Source: Rickettsiales bacterium (GTDB taxonomy: Bacteria; Pseudomonadota; Alphaproteobacteria; Rickettsiales; UBA3002). Taken from it: DNA of 51,544 bases. The notes under the pieces were generated by a model. The model was not told the DNA's origin. It searched no databases and was given only the letters and a program-made list of their open reading frames with translations. Made by a program: the position numbers and the translations under genes. The first letter of the stretch is position 1, and each line of letters begins with the position of its first letter. Positions 9,197 through 17,709 of the stretch are shown here, one piece after another. The DNA lies in the NCBI GenBank assembly GCA_028281385.1, contig JANQJY010000120.1, positions 1 through 51,544 on the forward strand, given 5' to 3'.

Positions 9197-9435
9197 TGTT
9201 TCACACGCTTTAATTGCTTCAATACATCTACCGCATCAAATCGTAGCAATTCGGCCAGTGTTAAAAACTCAACAACATCAAGACGACGCTGACCGCTCTC
9301 CATCCGGGCAATGAATGATTGATATTCGTCTAATTTTTCAGCAAGCTCACTTTGCGTTAGCCCTGCTTTTTCTCTGTAACGAATTAATAGTTCAATAAGC
9401 TTTTGATGGCGTTTGGTTGTTAGCGTTTTTTCCAC
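9193..9435 (-). CDS. Small XRE-family DNA-binding regulator
   Basis: 80-residue protein that is almost entirely one Cro/C1-type helix-turn-helix domain. KAGLTQSELAEKLDEYQSFIARMESGQRRLDVVEFLTLAELL covers helices 1-5, with the recognition helix around SFIARMESG. It starts with GTG, and gaggaactt lies directly upstream. That ribosome site sits in the second arm of a 6-bp hairpin (9441-9461). The dyad at 9484-9506 is a candidate operator for autoregulation. The target is unknown; its place inside the polysaccharide locus could mean local control. Confidence 0.85.
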   Translation of the reverse strand: MEKTLTTKRHQKLIELLIRYREKAGLTQSELAEKLDEYQSFIARMESGQRRLDVVEFLTLAELLRFDAVDVLKQLKRVKH

Positions 9436-9440
9436 AAGTT

Positions 9441-9461
9441 CCTCGCTCTTAATGTGCGAGG
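9441..9461 (-). promoter_or_regulatory. Leader hairpin that would sequester the XRE gene ribosome site
   Basis: Arms cctcgc and gcgagg are perfectly complementary with a 9-base loop. On the mRNA of the minus-strand regulator gene, the second arm contains the GAGG of the ribosome-binding site, just before the GTG start at 9435. This would damp translation. The arms are seen directly; the regulatory effect is inferred. Confidence 0.4.
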
Positions 9462-9483
9462 CCTTTACTTAATCTGTTTTTCA

Positions 9484-9506
9484 GATTATCTTAAAAATAG
9501 ATAATC
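9484..9506. promoter_or_regulatory. Inverted repeat, candidate XRE operator
   Basis: Perfect 8-bp arms gattatct and agataatc are separated by a 7-base AT spacer, in the 91-base gap between the divergent XRE gene (start 9435) and the small gene at 9527. Size and symmetry fit the operator of a small dimeric XRE regulator. Confidence 0.45.
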
Positions 9507-9526
9507 GAATGAGAAAGAATATCATT

Positions 9527-9706
9527 ATGACCCAGGATGATCGCTATCATGTTGTCATGAATGCGTTGTGGTTTTCAGCCATTCACTATAGGCCGGAAGA
9601 AGGAAAATTATTGGCCTATGTCAATGTCGAGCAGGCAACACATGCAATATTAGGTATGCTGGATGATCTGGAGTTGCTTCCGGCGCTTCCGCCAGCAGTA
9701 GCTTAA
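9527..9706 (+). CDS. Small hypothetical protein (59 residues)
   Basis: Short acidic protein with no family I recognise. It has no signal peptide or membrane helix; a central amphipathic stretch ([21 protein letters not shown]) is probably helical. The ATG at 9527 is preferred over the in-frame ATG at 9509 because gagaaag lies upstream of it. The gene is divergent from the XRE regulator and shares its dyad-bearing promoter region, so regulation by that protein is plausible. The stop overlaps the convergent gmd stop. The call rests on position and codon appearance only. Confidence 0.45.
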   Translation: MTQDDRYHVVMNALWFSAIHYRPEEGKLLAYVNVEQATHAILGMLDDLELLPALPPAVA

Positions 9707-10740
9707 TAATACCCCAATGTCCCATCCTGTGCGCGTTTGAGGTCGGTCTCGGCCATCATCTGCACCAGTTCGGTGAAACTGGTTTTCGGCTCCCATCCCA
9801 GTTTTTCTTTGGCTTTTGACGCATCGCCGATGAGCAAATCTACTTCTGCCGGACGGAAGAATTGCGAATTGACCTGCACCACCACCTTGCCGGAATCGGC
9901 ATCAACGGCTTTTTCCTCCTCGCCTTCACTTTCGAAGTGCAGCTTGATATCCATGGCCTCGGCGGCAAGCGTGACAAATTCACGCACCGTATGCGTCCTG
10001 CCGGTGGCGAGCACATAATCATCCGCGTCTTTCTGTTGCAGCATTTGCCACATGCCTTCAACATAATCGCCGGCAAAGCCCCAGTCGCGCGAGGCGTCCA
10101 TATTACCGAGTTCCAGCACCTCGCGCTGGCCGGTTTTGATTTCGGCGAGATGGCGGGTGATTTTGCGTGTAACAAACTCTCTTCCGCGCAGAGGTGATTC
10201 ATGGTTGAACAGGATACCCGAGCAGCCGAAAATATTATGCGCTTCGCGGTAATTCACCGTCATCCAGTGCGCATAGAGTTTGGCGACACCGTAAGGACTG
10301 CGCGGATAAAAAGGCGTCGATTCATTTTGCGGTGTCGTTTGCACCTTGCCGAACATTTCCGAGGTGGAGGCCTGATAGAACCGGATTTTTGGGTTAGTAC
10401 GGCGGATCGCCTCGAGCAGGCGGGCCGGGCCGAGCGCATCGACGTCTGAGGTGTAGATTGGCTGATCGAAAGAGGCGGCAACAAAGCTCTGCGCTGCGAG
10501 GTTGTAGATTTCATCGGGCTGCACCTTGTCCAGCGCTGCCTGAATGTTGGAGAATTCCAGTAACTCCAGATCAACATCGCGGATGTCTTTGCGGAGGTTG
10601 AATTCATCCAGACGGCTGGGTACGGAGGAGGCATTGCGGCGTTTGGCGCCATACACCTCATAGCCGTTTTCCAATAGCAGTTTAGCGAGATAGGCGCCGT
10701 CCTGGCCGGTGATGCCGGTAATCAATGCTTTTCTGGTCAT
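9703..10740 (-). CDS. gmd: GDP-mannose 4,6-dehydratase
   Basis: Short-chain dehydrogenase (345 residues) that converts GDP-mannose to GDP-4-keto-6-deoxymannose, precursor of GDP-fucose, GDP-rhamnose or GDP-perosamine. [14 protein letters not shown] is the NADP-binding loop, [15 protein letters not shown] is typical of Gmd, [10 protein letters not shown] carries the catalytic Thr/Ser and Glu, and [10 protein letters not shown] is the YxxxK segment. [17 protein letters not shown] is strongly conserved in the family. The ATG at 10740 overlaps the stop of the upstream glycosyltransferase (ATGA), so translation is coupled. No GDP-fucose synthase or reductase follows in the window, so the final sugar is unknown. 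Confidence 0.95.
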   Translation of the reverse strand: MTRKALITGITGQDGAYLAKLLLENGYEVYGAKRRNASSVPSRLDEFNLRKDIRDVDLELLEFSNIQAALDKVQPDEIYNLAAQSFVAASFDQPIYTSDVDALGPARLLEAIRRTNPKIRFYQASTSEMFGKVQTTPQNESTPFYPRSPYGVAKLYAHWMTVNYREAHNIFGCSGILFNHESPLRGREFVTRKITRHLAEIKTGQREVLELGNMDASRDWGFAGDYVEGMWQMLQQKDADDYVLATGRTHTVREFVTLAAEAMDIKLHFESEGEEEKAVDADSGKVVVQVNSQFFRPAEVDLLIGDASKAKEKLGWEPKTSFTELVQMMAETDLKRAQDGTLGYY

Positions 10741-11882
10741 GGCCTCTGGTGCACCTCCCACGCTTTGTCGATATAGTCTGTCAATGCTGTTCTGAAACGT
10801 TCTTCGGAAAAACGCAAGGCATTCTCGCGACAGGCTTCGGATGATATTTTTTTACCGGCCGATTCCATCTGGGCGACGGCTTCTTTTAACGCTTCAGGAG
10901 TTTGTGAGTGAACGAAAAGTCCGGTCGCATTTTTTTGGCTAAGCGGGATGACTGTATCCAGTGCGCCGCCGGCGCCGTAAGCCATGACCGGCACACCGCA
11001 GGCCTGCGCTTCGACCGGCGCGATGCCGAAATCTTCCTTTGCCATCATGATGAAAGCTCTGGCATGGCAGACATAGTGGTGAAGCGTTTCAGCATCGACA
11101 TGCCCGGTCATGGTAATGTTTGCTTTGCCTCTGGCAATCGCCTCGATTTTCTTCCTGTCCGGTCCGTCACCGATAATTACCAATTTTTTATCCGGCATGT
11201 CGGCAAAGGCGCGGGCAATCACATCAACGCGTTTATAGGGCACCAGACGGCAGGCGCTGACATAATAATCGTCGCGCGTCCCGGCAGGTGTAAACTGCTC
11301 GACATCGACTGGCGGGTGAATCACATCGGCGGAGCGTCGGTAAAGTTTTTCAATACGCCGGGCAATGAAACGCGAATTGGCGATGAAACGGTCCGGGCGG
11401 TTGGCGCTGACTACATCCCAATTGCGGATTCTATGCAGTAGATAATGTGCAGCCATACCTTTTAATTTACTTAATATACCGCTGCCGGCGAGATACTCAT
11501 GCTGCAGATCCCAGGCATAACGGATGGGGGAATGACAATAGCAAATATGCAATTGGTCCGGTCCGGTAATGGCGCCTTTGGCCACCGCATGAGATGAGCT
11601 GATAACAATATCATAGCTACTGAAATCGAATGCTTCAATCGCATAGGGCATCAGTGGCAGATAATGACGAAAATATTTTCCGGCAAACGGCAGCGATTGG
11701 ATGAAAGATGTTGTTACCACTTTGCCTTTAAGGAAAGCACGCTCTTCTTCCGGCATCACATCGATCAGTGAGAACAGATCGATTTTGGGATAGCTCTCGA
11801 TAATCTGTGCGTTGACCCGCTCGGCACCGGCATAGCTTTGATACCATTCATAAGCGAGGGCGATAGATAAAGAATCAGTCAT
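10737..11882 (-). CDS. GT4-family glycosyltransferase (mannosyltransferase-like)
   Basis: 381-residue GT-B enzyme. The N-terminal half has [13 protein letters not shown] and [13 protein letters not shown], a pattern shared with WbaZ-like mannosyltransferases. The C-terminal half has [36 protein letters not shown] and [22 protein letters not shown], which is the donor-binding EX7E-type segment. It is the third gene in the wza, wzc-like, GT, gmd operon, starting 5 bases downstream of the Wzc-like stop and overlapping gmd by 4 bases. The donor is probably GDP-mannose or the Gmd-derived sugar, judged only from coupling to gmd. Confidence 0.88.
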   Translation of the reverse strand: MTDSLSIALAYEWYQSYAGAERVNAQIIESYPKIDLFSLIDVMPEEERAFLKGKVVTTSFIQSLPFAGKYFRHYLPLMPYAIEAFDFSSYDIVISSSHAVAKGAITGPDQLHICYCHSPIRYAWDLQHEYLAGSGILSKLKGMAAHYLLHRIRNWDVVSANRPDRFIANSRFIARRIEKLYRRSADVIHPPVDVEQFTPAGTRDDYYVSACRLVPYKRVDVIARAFADMPDKKLVIIGDGPDRKKIEAIARGKANITMTGHVDAETLHHYVCHARAFIMMAKEDFGIAPVEAQACGVPVMAYGAGGALDTVIPLSQKNATGLFVHSQTPEALKEAVAQMESAGKKISSEACRENALRFSEERFRTALTDYIDKAWEVHQRP

Positions 11883-11887
11883 CTGGC

Positions 11888-13951
11888 CTATTTAGAAGAG
11901 AAAAGCGACGCCAGCCTCCGAACCAGAAAGGAAGAAGGTAGGAAGACAGCATTATTTAAAATCGTACCGGTGACGTTAATACCAAATTCCTGAAGCTGAT
12001 GAATTAAACGCGCGTTTAAAATGACACTGCTGTTGTAACCAGCAACTACTAGGACACTTCCGGAAAATTCCAACGCTTCAGGATGGTATAATGCAACATC
12101 ATGCGGATAGTCGATGATCACTACATCATAAACGGTAGCAACTTTTTTCATCAAATTCTGAAAATTGGCATGTGATAGCAAGCGAGTCGCATTCGGTGCG
12201 TGCTCGCCGGCCGGCAAAATCCACAGACCGGATGTTTCATCCTGGCGAACGGCTTTATCAATGGTTTCTGCCCCGATAATCACATTCGACAAACCTACGT
12301 CATTAGACAGATCAAACGCTTCATGCAGGAGGGGATCGTCAATATTCCCATCAACAAGTAATACTTTGAGTTTTCTATGTGCTGCAGCAGTGGCAAGGTT
12401 TGCTGCTACGAAGCTGCATCCCTGACCGTCCATACCGCTGGTCATTGAGATAATGTTGTTGTCAGCACAGTGGGTAATGAAATCAATTTTACGGGCCAGT
12501 TCGGCAAAGCGGTCAAACGCTTCGGAATAATCGTCCCTTACAAGTGCGATTCGGAATTTTTTGCGGAATGGCGTACGATAGCTGGGAATGGTTGCCACAA
12601 CTGGCAGATGCAGCATACGGCGCAGTAGTGAAGATGAAGTGGCCTTGGCAAATGTCAGGCTGTCATGTAGCAGCACCCAACTGGCGCTTAGGATAAAGCC
12701 CAGCATGGCAGCCAGTACGATGATGCGTTTACTGTTAGGCAATACCACTTCTGGAAATTCGCTTGGCGGGTCAATTATCTGCGCATAGCCGGGCGAACTG
12801 GCAATATCGATTTTCTCTTCATTCAACTTGGCGACATTCTCTTTATATTGTTTATCCAATGCTTCAATTTCACGCATCAGCTCCACCAGTTGTTTTTGCT
12901 GTTGTGGCATGCGGTGAATACGTGCTTCGAGTTCGCGTTTTTGTTTTTGCAGCGCCATCATCTGATCCAGCAATATTTGATAGGTCGGATGTTCCGGCGT
13001 GTAGTAATTCTGCGCTTCTTCGAATTTGGTTCTGAATTCGTCCAGCCTGTGATCGAGCTCTGTTGCGCGTTTAAGTGAAAACTCCTCTTCCAGATCCAGA
13101 TCGATAAAACCTTCGGTTTCGCGAAGAATTTTTAATTCGAGTTCCTTGCGTTGCAGTTGTTTAAGGTCATTTTCTACGGCCTGTCTTAAAAAGTGGGCGG
13201 ATTGATGTGCTCTGGCGGACTGGCGCTGTTTGCTCTGGCTGATATATTCATCGATCAGAGCATTGAGGAACTGTTTGGCAAAGGCCGGATTGGGATACGT
13301 GAACGTCACCCGCATCATGTCCGATGCATTCAGGCTCTGGTAACTAACATCCAGATACGCCTGGAGGGAGGAGACATAGGAATTGGCATTACGCGGGATT
13401 AATGTAAATTTTTGTCCGGGGACAACATGCTTCCCTTCAACATGAATGCTGGAATTACCACCCTCCGGTGACCGGAGTGTAAAGCGATCTTCCTCCTCGG
13501 CAGTGAGAATGAAAGAGCGGTTTATCAGGCGAGGGTCCACGTCGAACGTTTCGATTGTTAATTCGGTCGGTGGTACCCAGCGATTGGCAAAAGGCAATAG
13601 GTTTTCAACATAAGGCGGGCGGTGAATAAGGATTTCAACCGGTGGACCGAATGAGTCCAGTGCGTCTTTGACGAGTGACCATGACCGCACGATACTCATT
13701 TCCGAGCCAAGCGAAGTTTCACTGGTCAACTGTGTGGCGCCGGGATTGATGCGCAGTACGGCGCTGTATTGGTAATGCGGTGCGGTCCATAACAGATACA
13801 GGATAGCCAGGACGACAAACAGCAATATGGTGTTGATAATATCACGCTTGCCACGGCGAATTTTGGCGGCGATTTCAGGAATGCCCTGTTCTTCCTGATA
13901 CACGGAATAGGGCATAGGAGGCTCAAGAGATGGTGTGGTTGCCTGATTCAT
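11888..13951 (-). CDS. Wzc/ExoP-like chain-length protein with degenerate kinase domain
   Basis: 687-residue inner-membrane polysaccharide co-polymerase. TM1 is at ~37-56 (INTILLFVVLAILYLLW), followed by a periplasmic Wzz domain, a long coiled-coil region (~255-395, with the HPTYQ segment), TM2 at ~430 (IIVLAAMLGFILSASWVLL), and a C-terminal cytoplasmic CpsD-like ATPase domain (~500-687). In that domain the Walker A region reads TSGMDGQGCSFVAANLA, with Cys where BY-kinases have Lys. The A' motif reads LLVDGNIDDP. The C-terminus (VRRLASLFSSK) has no tyrosine cluster. It is therefore predicted to be a structural co-polymerase without BY-kinase activity. It lies 2 bases after wza, in the same operon. 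Confidence 0.88.
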   Translation of the reverse strand: MNQATTPSLEPPMPYSVYQEEQGIPEIAAKIRRGKRDIINTILLFVVLAILYLLWTAPHYQYSAVLRINPGATQLTSETSLGSEMSIVRSWSLVKDALDSFGPPVEILIHRPPYVENLLPFANRWVPPTELTIETFDVDPRLINRSFILTAEEEDRFTLRSPEGGNSSIHVEGKHVVPGQKFTLIPRNANSYVSSLQAYLDVSYQSLNASDMMRVTFTYPNPAFAKQFLNALIDEYISQSKQRQSARAHQSAHFLRQAVENDLKQLQRKELELKILRETEGFIDLDLEEEFSLKRATELDHRLDEFRTKFEEAQNYYTPEHPTYQILLDQMMALQKQKRELEARIHRMPQQQKQLVELMREIEALDKQYKENVAKLNEEKIDIASSPGYAQIIDPPSEFPEVVLPNSKRIIVLAAMLGFILSASWVLLHDSLTFAKATSSSLLRRMLHLPVVATIPSYRTPFRKKFRIALVRDDYSEAFDRFAELARKIDFITHCADNNIISMTSGMDGQGCSFVAANLATAAAHRKLKVLLVDGNIDDPLLHEAFDLSNDVGLSNVIIGAETIDKAVRQDETSGLWILPAGEHAPNATRLLSHANFQNLMKKVATVYDVVIIDYPHDVALYHPEALEFSGSVLVVAGYNSSVILNARLIHQLQEFGINVTGTILNNAVFLPSSFLVRRLASLFSSK

Positions 13952-13953
13952 CG

Positions 13954-15150
13954 TTAATATGTGTCACCATCAAAGGGTTGAGCGCTAATGAAGGTGGACA
14001 GATTGGAGGGGACAATCTGCGAAATAAAGCGGCTCCAATGGGTGACACGTGACGTGCCGACATAAACAACATCGCGCGGTTGCAACAGGAACCGATCAGC
14101 CAGGGCATAATTTTGCGCGGAGCTTGCATCCAGATGATAAATATCCACCATTGGGTGTGCGGCTGTTTTCATATTCGGCGTGGCAGAGGAGTGCATGGTG
14201 GAAGCGGGCATATAGATATCAGCGGCGCGACGCAAAACATAGATCTGATTGGCCGCGGCTGTTATCAAATTCAGGCTGCCGGCATCACTTAACGCATCCG
14301 CCAGCGTCATTTGACCGGCGTGAATTGATAATGCCCGCGGTCGGCGCACTTCTCCGATCACAAAGACACGATTACGATGGTTGCCGGGAATCACCAGTAT
14401 GTCACCGCCGCGCAGGCGTTTATTTTGTGACGCATCTCCTTCATAGTAAAGCGTAAGAAGATTGATGGGCTCTTCCTGCCCATCTTCGCGCACGATTTTC
14501 GCGTTTTCCAAATCTGCTTCTTCCTTCAGCCCTTCCGCACGGCCGATAGCATCCAGCACGAAGGTGCCCCAGTCGCCCATGCGCTGCGAGCCGGGCTTGT
14601 TGACTTCTCCGGTCACGGCAATGCGTCCGGCATTATATTCCAGCACGCTGACGTCCACTTTTGGATTGACGAAAAATTTACTCAGACGGTTGCGTACCTT
14701 TTTACGTAATTGTGAAGGCGAAAGCCCGATGACACGCATTTCCCCCGCGAAGGGATAGAAAATCGTGCCTTCTTCAGAGACTGTTACTCCCAGTTGTTTG
14801 TTGCTGAGTGCCTGTTGATTGGAAAAGGACAAGGTTTCGCGCTCCCACAGTTTAATGTAAAGCACGTCGCCGATGCCGATTTTGTAACTGTAATCTTTTT
14901 CTTCATTTGCATCACTGAAAGTGCCATCTTCAGGCGGTTCGGGCAATGTTTTATGGGCAATTTCGCGTCGTTTGCGTTCCTGGTGGCGGATCAGATCGCT
15001 ATCAATGCTATGTGTCTGGTAGCCGAGATTATCCGGTGCGGCAATACCGGGAAGCCCGGGACCAACACACGCTATTACCAGCAGAAGACCTGGCAAAGCC
15101 AGCCACTGCATGATTCGCTTTTTTGTCGCATTACCTGCAGAATAATGCAT
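13954..15150 (-). CDS. wza: Wza-like outer-membrane polysaccharide export lipoprotein
   Basis: 398-residue export protein that would form the outer-membrane channel of the capsule/EPS machine. The N-terminus has a signal peptide ending in a lipobox (LLLVIAC, lipidated Cys), followed by a linker rich in charged residues. The Poly_export domain begins near YKIGIGDVLYIKLWE, and SLBB-type repeats follow (AGRIAVTGEVNKPGSQRMG and RVFVIGEVRRPRALSIHAGQMTLADALSDAG). The ATG at 15150 is chosen because gaggggaggc precedes it; an upstream in-frame start at 15189 would spoil the signal peptide. It is first in the operon with the Wzc-like, GT4 and gmd genes. Confidence 0.9.
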   Translation of the reverse strand: MHYSAGNATKKRIMQWLALPGLLLVIACVGPGLPGIAAPDNLGYQTHSIDSDLIRHQERKRREIAHKTLPEPPEDGTFSDANEEKDYSYKIGIGDVLYIKLWERETLSFSNQQALSNKQLGVTVSEEGTIFYPFAGEMRVIGLSPSQLRKKVRNRLSKFFVNPKVDVSVLEYNAGRIAVTGEVNKPGSQRMGDWGTFVLDAIGRAEGLKEEADLENAKIVREDGQEEPINLLTLYYEGDASQNKRLRGGDILVIPGNHRNRVFVIGEVRRPRALSIHAGQMTLADALSDAGSLNLITAAANQIYVLRRAADIYMPASTMHSSATPNMKTAAHPMVDIYHLDASSAQNYALADRFLLQPRDVVYVGTSRVTHWSRFISQIVPSNLSTFISAQPFDGDTY

Positions 15151-15525
15151 TAACACGCCTCCCCTCACACGCACTTCATACTGCAGCACATGTTGTATTT
15201 TACCTATTTAATTACTACATGTTGCCATGCGTTACCACTATTTTTACATGATTTATCCTGGCAGAGCCTAAGGATAATATTGTGCATAACAGATTTATCC
15301 CATGCCGTGTCTGTGGAAGGGGTGAGTAAACTAATTTAGAAATAATGAAAATATGATAAAGACTAATTCACAGTTCTTTCCAGATTGACAGTGTCTTTGT
15401 CACCCTATCAATTAGAGCGAACGATGTAAGTCGCAACGACTGAAGGAGCTGGCGATGAGGGAATGGAGACGGTATAATAACCTATCTTTTTTACTTTAGG
15501 TTTATTGCCTGCAGCTCAGTAGATA

Positions 15526-15574
15526 GAGTGGTATATAGTAGTTTGAAGACGGCTTCATATACTATATGTTGTAT
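15526..15574 (+). promoter_or_regulatory. Pair of NrdR-box-like sites upstream of nrdAB
   Basis: Two 16-base sites sharing the NrdR core (actatat or its complement) lie at 15526-15541 (GAGTGGTATATAGTAG) and 15559-15574 (ATACTATATGTTGTAT). They start 33 bases apart, about three helical turns, which is the usual layout of tandem NrdR boxes. NrdR is the ATP/dATP-sensing repressor of ribonucleotide reductase operons. The match to the consensus is from memory and imperfect in the outer bases. Confidence 0.5.
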
Positions 15575-15674
15575 GACAATATCAGGCCGAATATGAACAA
15601 GGTGCGATATAATGCTGAAAGTAAATAATAAAATAAAAAACAAAAACAATTGCCACTTTGTGCTGGACATGCAG

Positions 15675-15690
15675 CCACAAGATATAGTAT
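15675..15690 (+). promoter_or_regulatory. Third NrdR-box-like site before nrdA
   Basis: CCACAAGATATAGTAT; its reverse complement ATACTATATCTTGTGG is the closest of the three sites to the NrdR consensus as I remember it. It lies 75 bases before the nrdA start and 116 bases from the second box, about eleven turns. Confidence 0.5.
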
Positions 15691-15765
15691 GTTTATTCCA
15701 CGACACAGCTAGATGTAGCAGATCAATAACGTCGTTACGCCAATAAAAAGAATAAGGAGTGTGCC

Positions 15766-17562
15766 ATGCCCCATCATCATCTGACCACCGATGCCGCCCG
15801 TGATAATAAACTGACCGAATTTGGCAAGGCCACCTTGTCTGATCGGTATTTATTGCCCGAGGAAAGTTATCAGGATTTATTTGCGCGGGTCGCAGCTTAT
15901 TACGGCGATGATGAAGCGCATGCCGAACGTCTGTATGATTATATCAGCCGATTATGGTTTATGCCGGCGACGCCGATTTTGAGCAATGGCGGCACCAAGC
16001 GCGGCTTGCCGATTTCCTGTTTTCTCAATGAGACCGAAGACAGCCTGAAAGGCATTGTCGATTTATGGAATGAAAATGTATGGCTGGCCTCGCGTGGTGG
16101 CGGTATCGGCAGCTACTGGGGCAATCTGCGTTCGCTGGGCGAAAAAGTTAGCCGTAATGGCAAGACCTCGGGTGTGATCCCGTTCGTGCGGGTGCAGGAT
16201 TCGCTGACGCTGGCGATTTCGCAAGGCTCGCTGCGGCGCGGATCATCGGCGGTCTATCTCGATATTTCGCATCCGGAGATCGAGGAGTTTATCGAAATCC
16301 GCCGTCCCACCGGCGGCGATCCCAACCGCAAGGCGCTGAATCTGCATCATGGTGTGGCGATTACTGATGCGTTTATGGAGGCGGTCGAAAAAGGCGATGA
16401 CTGGAATCTGATAAGCCCGCATACCGGTGAGGCCGTCGATACGCTCAAGGCGCGTGATTTGTGGGCGAAGCTGCTGACCACGCGGGTGGAGACCGGTGAG
16501 CCTTATATCATCTACATCGACACGGTGAACAAGGCGATTCCCGAGCATCACAAGGAAGTCGGGCTGACAGTCAAAATGTCGAATCTCTGTTCGGAAATTA
16601 CCCTGCCGACCGGCCCGGATCATGTAGACGGCAATCGCACGGCGGTGTGCTGTCTGTCGTCGCTGAATCTTGAGACCTATGACGAGTGGAAAGAGGATGA
16701 GCGTTTCATCGAAGACGTCATGCGGTTTCTCGATAATGTATTGCAGGATTTTATTGAGAATGCGCCGGACTCCATGGAGCGCGCAAAATATTCGGCGATG
16801 CGCGAACGCTCGGTCGGGCTCGGGGTGATGGGATTTCATTCCTATCTGCAATCGAAGATGATTCCGTTCGAATCAGTGATGGCGAAAGTGTGGAACAAGA
16901 AAATGTTCCAGCATATTCGCAAGGAGGCCGATGCGGCTTCGGTCAAACTGGCCGAAGAACGCGGCGCCTGCCTCGATGCGGCGGAGCTTGACGTCAAAGA
17001 GCGCTTTTCCAATAAAATGGCGATTGCGCCGACGGCGTCGATCTCGATTATCTGCGGCAATGCCTCGCCGGGGATCGAACCGTTTGCCGCCAACGCTTTT
17101 ACCCAGAAAACCCTGTCCGGCTCGTTCCAGGTGCGCAACCGCTATCTCAAGCAGCTGCTCGCCGAGAAGGGCAAGGATACCGATGAGATCTGGTCGTCGA
17201 TCACCACGCATGAAGGCTCGGTGCAGCATCTCGATTTTCTCGATGAGAATGAAAAGCTGGTGTTCAAGACCGCCTATGAAATGGATCAGCGCTGGATCGT
17301 CGAACATGCGGCCGATCGCGCGCCGTTTGTCTGTCAGGCGCAGTCGGTGAATATCTTCCTGCCCGCCGACATCCATAAGCGTGATCTGCATATGCTGCAT
17401 TATATGGCGTGGAAAAAAGGTGTGAAAAGCCTGTATTACTGCCGCTCCAACTCGATGCAGCGTGCGGATAAGGTCTCGCACAAGGTGCCGGAAATTCAGC
17501 TCGAGATGAGCCTGAAGAAAAAACAGGAAAGCACGTATGAAGAGTGTCTGGCATGTCAGTAG
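15766..17562 (+). CDS. nrdA: Class Ia ribonucleotide reductase, large subunit
   Basis: Catalytic alpha subunit that reduces ribonucleoside diphosphates to deoxy forms. It has 598 residues, shorter than the ~760-residue E. coli NrdA, and appears to lack the N-terminal ATP-cone allosteric domain. Visible elements are PATPILSNGGT and LPISCFLNE (active-site Cys), RGGGIGSYWGNLRS, NLCSEITLPT (Asn-Cys-Glu catalytic triad), and a C-terminal tail ending ECLACQ with the redox cysteine pair. The start is preceded by aaggagtgtgcc. Putative NrdR boxes lie upstream. The partner nrdB follows after a 147-base gap that carries a palindromic repeat. Confidence 0.95.
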   Translation: MPHHHLTTDAARDNKLTEFGKATLSDRYLLPEESYQDLFARVAAYYGDDEAHAERLYDYISRLWFMPATPILSNGGTKRGLPISCFLNETEDSLKGIVDLWNENVWLASRGGGIGSYWGNLRSLGEKVSRNGKTSGVIPFVRVQDSLTLAISQGSLRRGSSAVYLDISHPEIEEFIEIRRPTGGDPNRKALNLHHGVAITDAFMEAVEKGDDWNLISPHTGEAVDTLKARDLWAKLLTTRVETGEPYIIYIDTVNKAIPEHHKEVGLTVKMSNLCSEITLPTGPDHVDGNRTAVCCLSSLNLETYDEWKEDERFIEDVMRFLDNVLQDFIENAPDSMERAKYSAMRERSVGLGVMGFHSYLQSKMIPFESVMAKVWNKKMFQHIRKEADAASVKLAEERGACLDAAELDVKERFSNKMAIAPTASISIICGNASPGIEPFAANAFTQKTLSGSFQVRNRYLKQLLAEKGKDTDEIWSSITTHEGSVQHLDFLDENEKLVFKTAYEMDQRWIVEHAADRAPFVCQAQSVNIFLPADIHKRDLHMLHYMAWKKGVKSLYYCRSNSMQRADKVSHKVPEIQLEMSLKKKQESTYEECLACQ

Positions 17563-17568
17563 TATTAT

Positions 17569-17673
17569 GTCACCCCGCACTTGTTGCGGGGTCTGGAGCC
17601 GCAAGTTGATGATAAGCAATTGTGGCACAAGATCCCGGCACGCGCTTCGCTGATGCTCGCTGGCCGGGATGAC
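17569..17673. repeat. Palindromic repeat element between nrdA and nrdB
   Basis: About 105 bases bounded by gtcaccccgcacttg at the left and the complementary ccgggatgac at the right, with inner arms such as ccccgcacttgttgcgggg. It resembles the dispersed gtcat...atgac elements of alphaproteobacteria. It lies inside the nrdAB transcript and could form a strong hairpin in the mRNA. Related elements occur at 18864-18926, 39393-39491 and 39528-39618. Confidence 0.7.
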
Positions 17674-17709
17674 GGTTTTAAACGATTAGGAGTAGTACGG
17701 AGAATAATC

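Larger units (their letters stand above)
15151..15765. other. Long intergenic region between wza and nrdA
   Basis: AT-rich 615-base divergent region. It must contain the wza operon promoter (minus strand) and the nrdAB promoter (plus strand). Close to nrdA it holds three NrdR-like boxes, annotated separately, and aaggag before the nrdA start. I see no convincing gene: the longest open frame (minus strand, 15491-15706) is low-complexity and has no ribosome site. Confidence 0.6.

Noticed and set aside
15508-15531. Short tRNA D-arm-like sequence (gcagctcagtagatagagtg) upstream of nrdA
   Set aside because: No matching acceptor, anticodon or T-arm follows, and it overlaps an NrdR-like box; probably chance.
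15491-15706. 71-codon minus-strand frame in the nrdA leader
   Set aside because: AT-rich and hydrophobic by composition, no ribosome site, and it covers the regulatory boxes.
17581-17709. 43-codon N-terminal extension of NrdB
   Set aside because: It is the palindromic repeat read in frame; a good ribosome site and NrdB homology place the start at 17710.
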